The position numbers were made by a program, and so were the translations under genes. Below the pieces are notes generated by a model. The model made no database searches. It was not told the DNA's origin and saw nothing but the letters and a program-made list of their open reading frames with translations. From positions 186,001-250,000 of the forward strand of contig CAWBCM010000001.1 in assembly GCA_963787285.1 (NCBI GenBank): DNA of 64,000 nt, written 5' to 3'. Within the stretch, counting starts at the first letter, position 1. The number at the start of each line of letters is the position of its first letter. Of the stretch, positions 52,982 through 61,578 are shown piece after piece. The stretch is from JAHEJN01 sp963787285 (GTDB lineage Bacteria > Actinomycetota > Acidimicrobiia > Acidimicrobiales > JAHEJN01).

Positions 52982-53778
52982 CCGACGCCCTGCGCCTCCA
53001 GTTCCTCGGCGGCGGCAAGATGGCGGAGGCGTTGATCGGGGGGCTGTTGTCGGCTCGATGGGCCGCGGCGAACGAGCTGGCCGTTGTCGAGCGGTACCCC
53101 GATCGACGCGAGTACCTGCGCACGGCCGTGCCCGGGCTGGTCGTGTCCGATGGGCCGGTGGCGCACACGCCCACCCTTGTCGCCGTGAAGCCACAGGACA
53201 TCCACGAAGCGTTGAGGTCACTGCACGGCTTGGCCCCTGGCCGGGTGCTCTCGATCGCGGCCGGCATCACGACTGGCACCCTCGAGGCCGCGCTCGACGC
53301 GGGAACGGTGGTCGTCCGCTGCATGCCCAACACTCCTGCGCTGGTGGGAAAGGGAGCGTCGGCCATCGCCGCGGGTTCGTTGGCCGACGAGGGTGATCTC
53401 GACTGGGCGGCGTCGATTCTCGAGGCCGTCGGAATCGTCGAGCGCGTCGACGAACCGACCATCGACGCCGTCACGGGTCTCTCGGGTTCCGGGCCGGCCT
53501 ACGTGTTCCTCCTGGCCGAGCTGCTGGCCGACGCGGGGGTGGCGGTCGGCCTCGAGCGTGATGTCGCGATCCGGTTGGCCAACCAGACCGTGATCGGCGC
53601 GGCTCGCCTGCTCGACGAGAGTGACCAGGACGCGGCGACGCTGCGCACGAATGTGACCTCCCCTGGTGGGACCACCGCAGCAGGGCTGGCGTCGTTCGCG
53701 GCCGACGATCTGGCCGCAGTCGTCGGGCGGGCCGTCCGGGCCGCCGCTGACCGATCGCGAGAGCTCGGCGCCGGTTGA
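52978..53778 (+). CDS. proC: Pyrroline-5-carboxylate reductase
   Basis: Last enzyme of proline synthesis. The product is 266 residues. N-terminal NAD(P) site FLGGGKMAEALIGGLL, RCMPNTPALVGKGA in the middle, and the C-terminal dimer domain with GLSGSGPAYVFLLAE and VTSPGGTTAAGLAS. Start is GTG 52978, overlapping the M23 stop. The following small HTH gene repeats the proC-Rv0500A order I recall from mycobacteria. Confidence 0.94.
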   Translation: MTDALRLQFLGGGKMAEALIGGLLSARWAAANELAVVERYPDRREYLRTAVPGLVVSDGPVAHTPTLVAVKPQDIHEALRSLHGLAPGRVLSIAAGITTGTLEAALDAGTVVVRCMPNTPALVGKGASAIAAGSLADEGDLDWAASILEAVGIVERVDEPTIDAVTGLSGSGPAYVFLLAELLADAGVAVGLERDVAIRLANQTVIGAARLLDESDQDAATLRTNVTSPGGTTAAGLASFAADDLAAVVGRAVRAAADRSRELGAG

Positions 53779-53900
53779 GGCCTTCGCCACGGTGGGAGGC
53801 GCCGGTGGGGGGAACACCCCACCATGAACTCCGTCCACATTGTGCCCATCTGCCCCAATGACCTAACGTGTGATCCTCGCGTGGAGTAGGGGTGTTTGGG

Positions 53901-54095
53901 ATGATTCAGTCCGATGGACGGACGCGGTTCATGACGGTGGCCGAGGTCGCCCAATTGATGCGCGTCTCGACCATGACCGTCTATCGCTTGATCAAGGCCG
54001 GTGAGCTGCCATCGGTTCGCGTCGGCAAGTCGTATCGCATCCGCGAGGACGACCTCGATCGCTATCTGGCGACTCGTTACACCGAAGCGGGCTGA
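53901..54095 (+). CDS. Small MerR/excisionase-type HTH protein
   Basis: A 64-residue protein with one winged HTH: MTVAEVAQLMRVSTMTVYRLIKAGELP followed by VRVGKSYRIREDDLDRYL. It belongs to the BldC/AlpA/excisionase-like group and, by position after proC, resembles the small regulator Rv0500A of mycobacteria. The ATG at 53901 is used; a GTG nine bases earlier is possible. A likely promoter, TAACGT, lies in the 122-base upstream gap. Confidence 0.82.
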   Translation: MIQSDGRTRFMTVAEVAQLMRVSTMTVYRLIKAGELPSVRVGKSYRIREDDLDRYLATRYTEAG

Positions 54096-54131
54096 CCGCT
54101 CGGCTCGATTCGCCGGGCACACTCGGTTCTG

Positions 54132-55013
54132 TTGACACACGACACGATCACCTTCCTCTCCGACTACGGCCACGCCGACGAGTTCGTCGGCGTCGTCCAC
54201 TCGGTACTGCGCTCGCTGGCGCCCGACGTGACGGTCATCGACCTCACGCACGAAATCGCCCCGTTCGACGTCCGGGGTGCCGGCTTGCTCCTGGCCCGCA
54301 GCGTTCCGTACCTGAACCCGGGTGTGGTGCTGGCCGTGGTCGATCCCGGAGTCGGTACCGATCGTCGGGCCGTGGCCGTCGAGGTGGGCGGGGGTGCATC
54401 GGTTCTCGTGGGCCCCGACAACGGTCTGCTCGCTCCGGCGGTGGCCATGGTCGGGGGCGCCGACCGGGCGGTCGAGTTGGCCAATCCCGAGCTCCGACTC
54501 GACGCGATGGGCAGCACGTTCGACGGTCGTGACGTTTTCGCCCCGGCCGCCGCCCACCTGGCCAACGGGGTCCCTCTCGACGACCTCGGACCTCTCATCG
54601 ATCCCGCGTCGTTGCTCCCGGGCACGCTTCCCGTGTCACACGCCGACGGCGACGACCTGGTGGCGGAGGTGCTGTGGGTCGACCGCTTCGGGAACGCCCA
54701 GCTCAACGTCGATCTCGACGACATCTCCCATCTCGGTGCCGTCGGTCTCGGTGACCGCGTCGGTATTCGTGTCGGCCAACAGCGACGCACCACGGCTCTG
54801 GTCGCCAACTTCGATGCGGTGGGAAGTGGCGATTTCGGCCTCATCGTCGACTCGGCCGGTCTGCTGGCCATCGTCGCCGCGCGGGTGTCGGCGGCCGAGG
54901 CACTCGCCCTCGGCCCCGGGACCGAGGTCATCCTGTCCGAGGTCGGCCGGCCCGCGGGAGTGACCACCAGTGTGGAGTTCGGCCGTCGGGCCGGGAACGG
55001 AGACGATCGGTGA
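54132..55013 (+). CDS. SAM hydrolase (DUF62 family)
   Basis: A 293-residue enzyme of the S-adenosylmethionine hydrolase/hydroxide adenosyltransferase family, which splits SAM to adenosine and methionine and is related to fluorinases. Motifs: FLSDYGHADEFVGVVH with the catalytic Asp, VDPGVGTDRRAVAVE, VGPDNGLLAPA and the C-terminal VDRFGNAQLNV. Start is TTG 54132; no nearby ATG is in frame. The stop overlaps a tiny ORF. Confidence 0.88.
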   Translation: MTHDTITFLSDYGHADEFVGVVHSVLRSLAPDVTVIDLTHEIAPFDVRGAGLLLARSVPYLNPGVVLAVVDPGVGTDRRAVAVEVGGGASVLVGPDNGLLAPAVAMVGGADRAVELANPELRLDAMGSTFDGRDVFAPAAAHLANGVPLDDLGPLIDPASLLPGTLPVSHADGDDLVAEVLWVDRFGNAQLNVDLDDISHLGAVGLGDRVGIRVGQQRRTTALVANFDAVGSGDFGLIVDSAGLLAIVAARVSAAEALALGPGTEVILSEVGRPAGVTTSVEFGRRAGNGDDR

Positions 55014-55099
55014 GACCGGGTACCACCCTCGCCCTGGCGATCCTGTTGCTCATCATCCTGGGGGCCGCCGTTCTCCAGATCTTCGTGTTGTCACGCTGA
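55010..55099 (+). CDS. 29-residue single-helix membrane peptide
   Basis: GTG 55010 overlaps the stop of the SAM hydrolase gene. The peptide is MRPGTTLALAILLLIILG plus a short tail ending FVLSR: one hydrophobic helix with positive ends. Overlapping start and open frame make it a plausible real small protein, but too short for a firm call. Confidence 0.4.
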   Translation: MRPGTTLALAILLLIILGAAVLQIFVLSR

Positions 55100-55130
55100 G
55101 ACGCGCCGTGGTCCCGATCGTCCGGCGCAC

Positions 55131-55136
55131 TACCTT
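55131..55136 (+). promoter_or_regulatory. TACCTT -10 box before the LppM-HAD gene
   Basis: TANNNT hexamer 7 bases before GTG 55144. Confidence 0.4.
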
Positions 55137-55143
55137 GTCGCAG

Positions 55144-56634
55144 GTGCTCCCGCCCCGATTCCGTCGACTGGCCTGTGTGCTCGTCGCCGTCTTCGTGCTC
55201 GGGGCCTGCGATGTCGACATCGCCGTCGACGTCGACGTGGCCACCAACGGCTCCGGCGTCGTCGAAGTCCGAGTGGTGCTCGACGAGGAGGCCGCCCAAC
55301 GCATTCCCGATCTGACGAGTCAGCTGCGTCTCGACGACCTGATGGCCGCCGACTGGCAGATCGTCGGTCCCGACGAGACGAGCGACGACGGCATCGAGGT
55401 CACCGCCCGCAAGACCTTCGACGGCCCGGAGCAGCTCCAGGCGGTGCTCGACGACATCACCGGCCCCGAAGGCGCCCTCCAGGGTTTCACGTTGTCACGG
55501 ACCACCGAGTTCGCCCAGGTCGACCTCGATCTCTCGGGCACGGTCGACCTCAGCCGGGGCCTGGCGCTGTTCTCCGACGCCGAGCTGGTCGAGGCCCTGG
55601 ACGGCCGCCCGCTCGGCATCGATCTCGATGCGCTCGAAGCCGAGATCGGCCCGCTTCCCGATGCCGTCGACTTCACCTTCACGGTGCGGCTCCCCGGCAC
55701 CACCGAGGACTCCGCCGAGGGTGCCGAGGTGTCGGTTTCGCCGGCACTGGGCGACCCACCGGTGCCCGTTTCGCTGTCGACCACCGACGAGGATGCGATG
55801 GCGAAGATCCTCCGCCTGGTGGGCTTTGCCGCGGCGGCGCTGGCCGCGGTCGCCATGCTGATCAACCTCGTCATCTGGAGCGTCGAGTGGCGCCGACGGC
55901 GCCAGGTGCCCGACATCTTGACTCCCGAACCCGTCCGTCCGGTGCCGGCGCCGATGGCCCTGGCCACGACCGGATCGGTCACTGCGACGGCATCGCCGAG
56001 AGGCGCCGCCGGCTACGGCCGCAGCGGGCCCCGTCTCGCCCTGGTGGTGGTCGATTCCTACGGCGTGCTCTACGAGCCGTTGCTCGGCCCACTCGTGACC
56101 TTCGTGAAGGCGCGCGGCTCGACGCTCGACCGAGCCCAGATCACCGCCTTGTACCAGGAGGCGTGCGAAGGTCGGCGCAGCACGGCCGAGCTGTGGTCCG
56201 ATGCGGGTGTGCCCGGCGATCCGGCCGAGCTCGACGTGGCGTTCCTCTCCACGGTGCGCATGCGTTCGGGCGCGCGTGACTTCGTGCGGGAGCTGCGCCG
56301 GCGGGGCATGCAGGTGGCGGCGATCGGCAACACGGTGTCGCCGTGGAGCAATGCACTCCGAGCTCGCGACAAGCTGGCCGACGTCGAACCGTGGGTGGCC
56401 AGCAGCGATGCCGGAGTGACCAGCCCTCACCCTGGGTTGTACGAAGCTCTCCGACGGGCCACGGGTGTGCCCTTCGAGGACTGGTTGATCATCCACGACG
56501 ACCTGGAGTCGCTCGACGCGGCCAAGACCCTCGGCATGTCGACGGTGTGGTTCACCCGCGAGCTCCCGCCGGCCAATCAGCGGCCCCCGCACGCGTTGGT
56601 GGCCGGATTCGCCGACTTCTTCAAGCGGCGCTGA
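55144..56634 (+). CDS. LppM-like lipoprotein fused to a HAD-like hydrolase domain
   Basis: A 496-residue two-part protein. Residues 1-25 are a signal with lipobox VLGAC, followed by an LppM-type beta domain (DVDIAVDVDVATNGSGVVEVRV) to about residue 215. A membrane helix follows (FAAAALAAVAMLINLVIW, about 228-246), then a basic stop-transfer WRRRRQ. The C-terminal part is a HAD-like domain (ALVVVDSYGVLYEP where the DxD would be, then FLSTVRMRSGARDFVRELR, VAAIGNTVSPWSN, HPGLYEALRRATG, IHDDLESLDAAKTLGMSTVWF), which would be cytoplasmic. Start is GTG 55144, although GTG 55108 also fits the frame. Confidence 0.7.
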   Translation: MLPPRFRRLACVLVAVFVLGACDVDIAVDVDVATNGSGVVEVRVVLDEEAAQRIPDLTSQLRLDDLMAADWQIVGPDETSDDGIEVTARKTFDGPEQLQAVLDDITGPEGALQGFTLSRTTEFAQVDLDLSGTVDLSRGLALFSDAELVEALDGRPLGIDLDALEAEIGPLPDAVDFTFTVRLPGTTEDSAEGAEVSVSPALGDPPVPVSLSTTDEDAMAKILRLVGFAAAALAAVAMLINLVIWSVEWRRRRQVPDILTPEPVRPVPAPMALATTGSVTATASPRGAAGYGRSGPRLALVVVDSYGVLYEPLLGPLVTFVKARGSTLDRAQITALYQEACEGRRSTAELWSDAGVPGDPAELDVAFLSTVRMRSGARDFVRELRRRGMQVAAIGNTVSPWSNALRARDKLADVEPWVASSDAGVTSPHPGLYEALRRATGVPFEDWLIIHDDLESLDAAKTLGMSTVWFTRELPPANQRPPHALVAGFADFFKRR

Positions 56635-56657
56635 CGCTCACTGTCTCACCCTCGGTT

Positions 56658-56663
56658 TAGGGT
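56658..56663 (+). promoter_or_regulatory. TAGGGT -10 box, probable leaderless promoter of radA
   Basis: TANNNT hexamer 6 bases before ATG 56670. Confidence 0.5.
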
Positions 56664-56669
56664 CGGGTG

Positions 56670-58022
56670 ATGGCTCGAGCCAAGGTGGTCCACCGATGTC
56701 GCACGTGTGGCGCGCAGTCGGCGTCGTGGCTCGGTCGCTGCCCCGGATGCGACGAGTGGAACACCCTCGAGCTGGTCGAGTCTTCGAGTCCCTTGCGGTC
56801 GGTGTCCGTCGTCGTCCCGCGGGCGCTACCGATCGGTGCCGTCGAATCCCCCTCCACCGTCGCGGTGCCCACCGGCGTTCCCGAGATCGATCGCGCCCTC
56901 GGAGGTGGCCTCCATCGCGGCTCGGTCACCCTGCTCGGTGGCCCCCCCGGCATCGGCAAGAGCACCCTGCTCCTGCAGCTCGCCGCCCAGGTCGCCGAGC
57001 ACCGGGGAACCGTGCTGTACGTCTCGGCCGAGGAGTCGCCGTCTCAGGTGCGGCACCGGGCCGAGCGCCTCGGCTGCCTGCACGAGCGGCTGCTGGTGGC
57101 CTCCGACACCGATCTCGATGCCGTGACCGCGGTGCTCGAGCGCGAGGTCCCCGAGGTGGCGGTGATCGACTCCGTGCAGACGGTGGCCGATGCCTCGCTG
57201 CCGTCCGCGGCCGGGTCGGTGGTGCAGGTTCGTCACGTCGCCCTGCACCTCAGCCGGGTGGCCAAGCGACTCGGCATCACGCTCGTACTCGTCGGCCACG
57301 TCACCAAGGACGGCGCCCTGGCGGGGCCACGGGTGTTGGAGCATCTCGTCGACACCGTGCTGTCCTTCGAAGGCGATCGCACCGGCGATCTGCGGCTCCT
57401 CCGAGCGGTCAAGCACCGTTTCGGCCCGACCAGCGAGGTCGGCCTGTTCGAGATGACCGCGGTTGGCCTGGCCTCGGTCGTCGATGCGAGCGGTCGATTC
57501 CTGGCCGATCGGCGCACGGGCCAGTCGGGCTCACTGGTCGCCCCGACGATGGAGGGCCAGCGGTCGATGCTCGTCGAGGTGCAGGCGCTGGTTGCCCCCA
57601 ACGAGGGTGGTTCACCTCGACGCTCGGCCCAGGGAGTCGACACTGCCCGCCTGGCCATGTTGTTGGCGGTGCTCGACCGGCGGGCCGGCCTGTCCACGGC
57701 TGCCCTCGATGTGTACGTCTCGGTGGCGGGCGGCGCCCGAGCCACCGAACCGGCTGCCGACCTCGCCGTCGCGCTCGCCGTTGCGTCATCGGCCACCGAC
57801 GTGGCTCTCCCCGGTGGGCTGGTTGCCATCGGCGAGATCGGCCTGGCCGGGGAGTTGCGTCGAGTGGGCGACCTCGATCGTCGTCTGCTCGAGGCCAAAC
57901 GGCTCGGATTCCACACCGCAGCGGTCCCGGCGGGAAGCGAGGTCGACGAACCCGCCGCCATGGCGCTGCACCGCTGCAACGACCTCTCCGAGGCCGTCGC
58001 CCACTACCTCACGCCGGTCTGA
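56670..58022 (+). CDS. radA: DNA repair protein RadA
   Basis: RecA-like helicase that helps branch migration in recombination repair. The product is about 450 residues. N-terminal zinc finger CRTCGAQSASWLGRCPGC, Walker A GGPPGIGKST, and the RadA motif KHRFG (usually KNRFG; here Asn is His). The C-terminal Lon-like domain includes AALDVYVSVAGGARATEPAADLAVA. A GTG directly before the ATG could be the start instead. Confidence 0.95.
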   Translation: MARAKVVHRCRTCGAQSASWLGRCPGCDEWNTLELVESSSPLRSVSVVVPRALPIGAVESPSTVAVPTGVPEIDRALGGGLHRGSVTLLGGPPGIGKSTLLLQLAAQVAEHRGTVLYVSAEESPSQVRHRAERLGCLHERLLVASDTDLDAVTAVLEREVPEVAVIDSVQTVADASLPSAAGSVVQVRHVALHLSRVAKRLGITLVLVGHVTKDGALAGPRVLEHLVDTVLSFEGDRTGDLRLLRAVKHRFGPTSEVGLFEMTAVGLASVVDASGRFLADRRTGQSGSLVAPTMEGQRSMLVEVQALVAPNEGGSPRRSAQGVDTARLAMLLAVLDRRAGLSTAALDVYVSVAGGARATEPAADLAVALAVASSATDVALPGGLVAIGEIGLAGELRRVGDLDRRLLEAKRLGFHTAAVPAGSEVDEPAAMALHRCNDLSEAVAHYLTPV

Positions 58023-58046
58023 CTCGCCGCGACCGAGATCGAGCGC

Positions 58047-58805
58047 TCAGCCCTGGGCGGCGTACCCGCCGTCGACCGGTATGGCTGCACCGGTCACGAA
58101 ATCAGAGGCCGAGCTGGCGAGGAACACCGCGATTCCGGCCAGGTCGGCCGGTTGGCCCCACGTTCCCGCCGGCGTCCTTGTCACCACCATGGCGTCGAGC
58201 TCGGGGACCGCATCGCGTAGTCCCCGGGTGAGGTCGGTGTCGATCCAACCGGGCAGCACTGCGTTCGCCTGGATGTTGTCGGCTGCCCAGCCGCACGCAA
58301 TGGCCTTCGTGTACTGGACGATGGCGCCCTTGCTCGCGGCGTAGGCGGGGGCGAAGCCGTGCCCGAAGAGCGACATCATCGAACCGATGTTGATGATCTT
58401 CCCACCTCCGCCCGTGCGCATGGCCGGATAGACGCCTTGGCAGCAGTAGTGCGCGCCGGTGATGTTCACGGCCAGTACCAAGGCCCATTCGTCGGGGGTG
58501 ATGTCGGCCGCGCCACCGCCGGCGTCGACACCCGCGTTGTTCACGAGGATGTCGATTCGTCCGAACCGCTCGAGGGTGGCGGCCACCATGGCGTCGACCG
58601 TCGCCTTGTCGGCGACGTCGGTCGTCACCGCGATCGCATCGACGCCACGGCCCTCGATGGCCGTGACCGCCTGGGCCGCTTTGTCGGCGTCTCGGGCGGC
58701 CACCACGATCGCCGCACCGGCGTCGGCCAGGCCGAGTGCCATGCCCAGACCGATCCCGCCGTTGCCTCCGGTGACGATGGCCACCTTGCCAGTGAGATCG
58801 AACAC
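58047..58805 (-). CDS. Short-chain dehydrogenase/reductase
   Basis: A 252-residue classical SDR. Cofactor site TGGNGGIGLGMALG, NNAGVDAGGG, catalytic Ser in IINIGSMMS and the Y-x3-K pair in AYAASKGAIVQY, then VLPGWIDTDLTRG and FVTGAAIPVDGGYA at the end. The acidic residue usually after beta 2 is replaced by AARDAD, so cofactor preference cannot be read with confidence. Substrate unknown. Convergent with radA. Confidence 0.88.
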   Translation of the reverse strand: MFDLTGKVAIVTGGNGGIGLGMALGLADAGAAIVVAARDADKAAQAVTAIEGRGVDAIAVTTDVADKATVDAMVAATLERFGRIDILVNNAGVDAGGGAADITPDEWALVLAVNITGAHYCCQGVYPAMRTGGGGKIINIGSMMSLFGHGFAPAYAASKGAIVQYTKAIACGWAADNIQANAVLPGWIDTDLTRGLRDAVPELDAMVVTRTPAGTWGQPADLAGIAVFLASSASDFVTGAAIPVDGGYAAQG

Positions 58806-58837
58806 GGTGACGTCCTCCTGTTGTGCAGCAGAGGGAG

Positions 58838-59509
58838 TCAGCGCGACCGCAGGGCCAGCTGATCCCGATTCGTGATGACGTAGCGACGATCGCGCTGTTC
58901 GAGCCAGCCCAGTCGGACGAACGAAGCGATGGCCTTGTTGACGCGTTCGCGGCTCGCCCCGACCATTCCGGCGAGCTCCTCCTGGGTGATGGGCAACAGG
59001 AACTCCTCGTCGTCACCCGCCAGCTCGAGGAGTCGCTTTGCCGTGCGGCCGGAGACGTCGAGGAAGACCGAGTCGGCCAGGGCGACGTCCATGTTCCGAA
59101 GCCGACCGGCCAGCAGCTCCACGACCCGCCAGAGGTGTCGTGGCTCCCGCTCGTACAGCGCCCGCACCGGGTCGTAGGGGACGCGTGCGACCGACGACGG
59201 CTCGAGGGCTCGCGCCTCGGCGGAACGACCCCGTTGGTCGAAGAGGCCCATCTCACCGAAGAGCTCCCCCGGACCCATCAGGGCCACCATCGACTCGCGA
59301 CCGTCGACCGAGCGATTGGAGATGGCGACCCGACCCGCCTCCATCACGAAGAGCGCATCGGTGTCATCGTCCTCTTGGAAGAGCACCTCGTTGCGGTCGA
59401 GGACGATCATGGTGGTCGCCGTGGCGATCTCGTCGACCAACTCGATCGGTAGATCGCCGAAGAGCTCGGTATGGGTGAGCAGGGTGTGGACGGTCATGTT
59501 GGGCGCCAT
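58838..59509 (-). CDS. crp: Crp/Fnr-family transcriptional regulator, probable global Crp
   Basis: A 223-residue regulator very similar in layout and length to mycobacterial Crp. The cyclic-nucleotide domain includes GRVAISNRSVDGRESMVALM and GPGELFGEMGLFDQRGRSAEA, with the phosphate-binding Arg in GRSAEA. The HTH is ITQEELAGMVGASRERVNKAIAS (23 residues, motif E-E-x-A-x-x-V-G-A-S-R-E). MAPNMTVHTLL at 59509 is the chosen start; MTVHTLL at 59497 is possible. It is divergent from the IspD-like gene. Confidence 0.87.
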   Translation of the reverse strand: MAPNMTVHTLLTHTELFGDLPIELVDEIATATTMIVLDRNEVLFQEDDDTDALFVMEAGRVAISNRSVDGRESMVALMGPGELFGEMGLFDQRGRSAEARALEPSSVARVPYDPVRALYEREPRHLWRVVELLAGRLRNMDVALADSVFLDVSGRTAKRLLELAGDDEEFLLPITQEELAGMVGASRERVNKAIASFVRLGWLEQRDRRYVITNRDQLALRSR

Positions 59510-59567
59510 GCTAGTCACCGTGCCGAACTCCGTACCTCCGAGCTCATCGAGCGAGCCACCCCGGTTG

Positions 59568-60027
59568 GTGCTGCCGATCTCGGGTGAGCAGGGTGCGGCG
59601 GTCTCGGGCGGCGCCGGAGTGTTCCACACGGCACTCGTTGCTGCGCATCACCACGGGACGTCCCTGGTCATCGAGACCAAGGAGCGGCCGCATGTGTCCG
59701 AGGCCCTCGTCCAGACAGCCCGTCGCGCCCGAACGTGGCGCCGGTGCTGTCGTGGTGGTCTCGCCGGTGACCGACACGATTCGCACGGCCGACGGGGCGT
59801 TGGTCGATCGACGTGCGCTGGTGGAGGTCGGCTCCCCGCTCGTACTGGGTGGCGACGCCATCGCCGCACTCATCGCCGACCCGAGCGTCGGCCCGTCGAT
59901 CACCTCGATCCTCGGCGCCCTCGTCGCCGCCGACATCGCGATCGTCACCGTTCCCGGCGACGGGAGCGACGGTTGGGCCGGTACTCCCGATCATGCCGCG
60001 CTCACCCGTGCAAGAGTGGGCCGATGA
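59568..60027 (+). CDS. Divergent IspD-like protein, with apparent +1 frameshift
   Basis: In the first frame, from GTG 59568, the protein reads VLPISGEQGAAVSGGAGVFH and SEALVQTAR. In the next frame it continues APERGAGAVVVVSPVTDTIR and RALVEVGSPLVLGG to the stop at 60027. The change falls in 59708-59735 and needs one extra base removed. PVTDTIR, then a VxTPQ-like region and IVTVPGDGSDGWAGTPDHAAL, recall IspD, but the cytidylyltransferase signature loop is missing, and an intact ispD exists at 46976. It overlaps ispF (ATGA). It may be a degenerate ispD kept in the ispF operon, or a pseudogene. Confidence 0.5.
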
Positions 60028-60500
60028 CCCCGACCGTACGCGTTGGCCAAGGCTTCGACATCCACCCGTTCAGTCCCGATCCGGAACGGGTGATGATCCT
60101 CGGTGGCATCGAGTTCGACGGTCCGGGTCTGGCCGGTCATTCCGACGCCGACGTCGTCGCCCACGCCGTGATCGATGCTCTGCTCGGCGCCGCGGGCCTG
60201 GGTGACATCGGCATGTTGTTCCCCGACGACGACTCGGCGTGGGCGGGGGCCGACAGCATGTTGCTCCTGACCCAGGCCGTGCTTCGGGTGGTCGGCGCAG
60301 GCTTCACCGTGGGAAACGTCGATTGCACCGTTGTCATGGAAGCCCCCAAATTGGCGCCGAGACGAGCCGAGATCGAGGCCCGGCTCACGGCGGCCGTCGG
60401 TGCCCCGGTCACGGTCAAGGGCAAACGAGCCGAGGGCCTCGGGGCGCTCGGACGTCGGGAAGGGGTGGCCTGCATGGCTGTCGCGCTGGTGTCGAGATGA
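60024..60500 (+). CDS. ispF: MECDP synthase
   Basis: Cyclises CDP-ME 2-phosphate to methylerythritol cyclodiphosphate in the isoprenoid pathway. The product is 158 residues, trimeric. Zinc ligands are in VGQGFDIHPF and AGHSDADVVAHAVIDALLGA; GLGDIGMLFPDDD and VKGKRAEGLGALGRREG complete the family pattern. It overlaps rlmB by four bases. Confidence 0.95.
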   Translation: MTPTVRVGQGFDIHPFSPDPERVMILGGIEFDGPGLAGHSDADVVAHAVIDALLGAAGLGDIGMLFPDDDSAWAGADSMLLLTQAVLRVVGAGFTVGNVDCTVVMEAPKLAPRRAEIEARLTAAVGAPVTVKGKRAEGLGALGRREGVACMAVALVSR

Positions 60501-61435
60501 GCAGCAAGGGCCGCCGTCGCGGGAATCCGGGAAAGCGGAGCTCGGGCCCGAGTCGGGGTGCAGGACCGGCCAGGCGAAGCGGTGGCCGACCTTCCGGCGG
60601 CAGCTCGCGGAACCGATCGGGGTCCTCCCCCGGCGAATCGGTGTCGTCGGGGCCGCGGTCGAGCCCGGCGAAGAAGGGGCTCGGTGGCGAGCAGGTCGAG
60701 GGTCGCCACGCGGTTCGCGAGCTGCTGATGGCCGGGACCCGTCGGGTTCGCGAGGTCGTGTTGGCCGACGATCTCGATCCCGCTTCGATCATCGACGAGA
60801 TCGTCGTGCTCGCCGAGGAGGCAAACGTCTCGATCAAGCGTGTACCCCGCAAGAAGTTCGAGGCGGCCGCTCGAACAACCGGTCCCCAGGGCGTCATGGC
60901 GTTGGCTGCCGCGCTCGAGCCCGTGGGGCTCGAGCGCCTGGTCGAATCCACTCCGGTCACCCCGTTCCTCCTGCTCGTCGACGGGGTGACCGATCCGGGC
61001 AACCTGGGCGCGCTGCTCCGCACCGCTGAATGTGCCGGGGTCACCGGCGTGGTGTTGCCCCGGCACCGAGCCGTGCACATAACGCCGACCGTTGCGAAAG
61101 CCGCAGCCGGCGCGATCGAACACCTGCGGTTCACGACGGTCAGTGGTCTGCCGGCGACGATCTCCGAGCTCAAGGCGATGGGAGTGTGGACCGTCGGACT
61201 CGACGTCGCCTCCGAGCGCACCCTGTGGGATTTCTCCATGGCCGCCGACCCCGTGGCGCTGGTGCTCGGCGCCGAGGGGAAGGGCATCAGTCGTCTCGTG
61301 CGGGAGCGCTGTGACCTCATCGTGACGATTCCCATGGCGGGCAGCCTCGACTCGCTCAACGTCAGCGCGGCGGGCGCCCTCGCCATGTTCGAGGTCACCC
61401 GGGCCAGGCAGGTCCCGCCGCGGCCACTGCCCTAG
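60497..61435 (+). CDS. rlmB: SpoU-family 23S rRNA 2'-O-methyltransferase (RlmB-like)
   Basis: A 312-residue SPOUT-class methyltransferase. The first 65 residues are a basic, Gly/Ser/Arg-rich tail, followed by an L30e-like domain (VEGRHAVRELLMAG) and the knot domain: LLLVDGVTDPGNLGALLRTAECAG, LVLGAEGKGISRLVRERCD and IPMAGSLDSLNVSAAGALAMFE. Likely modifies G2251 in 23S rRNA, by family; the exact site is not shown by sequence. It follows ispF, a common actinobacterial order with cysS nearby, though cysS is not here. Confidence 0.88.
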   Translation: MSSKGRRRGNPGKRSSGPSRGAGPARRSGGRPSGGSSRNRSGSSPGESVSSGPRSSPAKKGLGGEQVEGRHAVRELLMAGTRRVREVVLADDLDPASIIDEIVVLAEEANVSIKRVPRKKFEAAARTTGPQGVMALAAALEPVGLERLVESTPVTPFLLLVDGVTDPGNLGALLRTAECAGVTGVVLPRHRAVHITPTVAKAAAGAIEHLRFTTVSGLPATISELKAMGVWTVGLDVASERTLWDFSMAADPVALVLGAEGKGISRLVRERCDLIVTIPMAGSLDSLNVSAAGALAMFEVTRARQVPPRPLP

Positions 61436-61459
61436 CGGGTGGCTACGCTTGCCACGAGC

Positions 61460-61532
61460 GCCCGAGTAGCTCAGTTGGCAGAGCAGCTGTCTTGTAAACA
61501 GCAGGTCAGGAGTTCGATTCTCCTCTCGGGCT
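61460..61532 (+). tRNA. tRNA-Thr (anticodon TGT)
   Basis: 73-base cloverleaf. Acceptor GCCCGAG/CTCGGGC, anticodon loop CTTGTAA with TGT, T-arm AGGAGTTCGATTCTCCT. CCA is not encoded. Confidence 0.93.
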
Positions 61533-61578
61533 CGTCACCATCCGCGTCCGGCCACAGCGCGTCGTCCACGCTGGTTCG

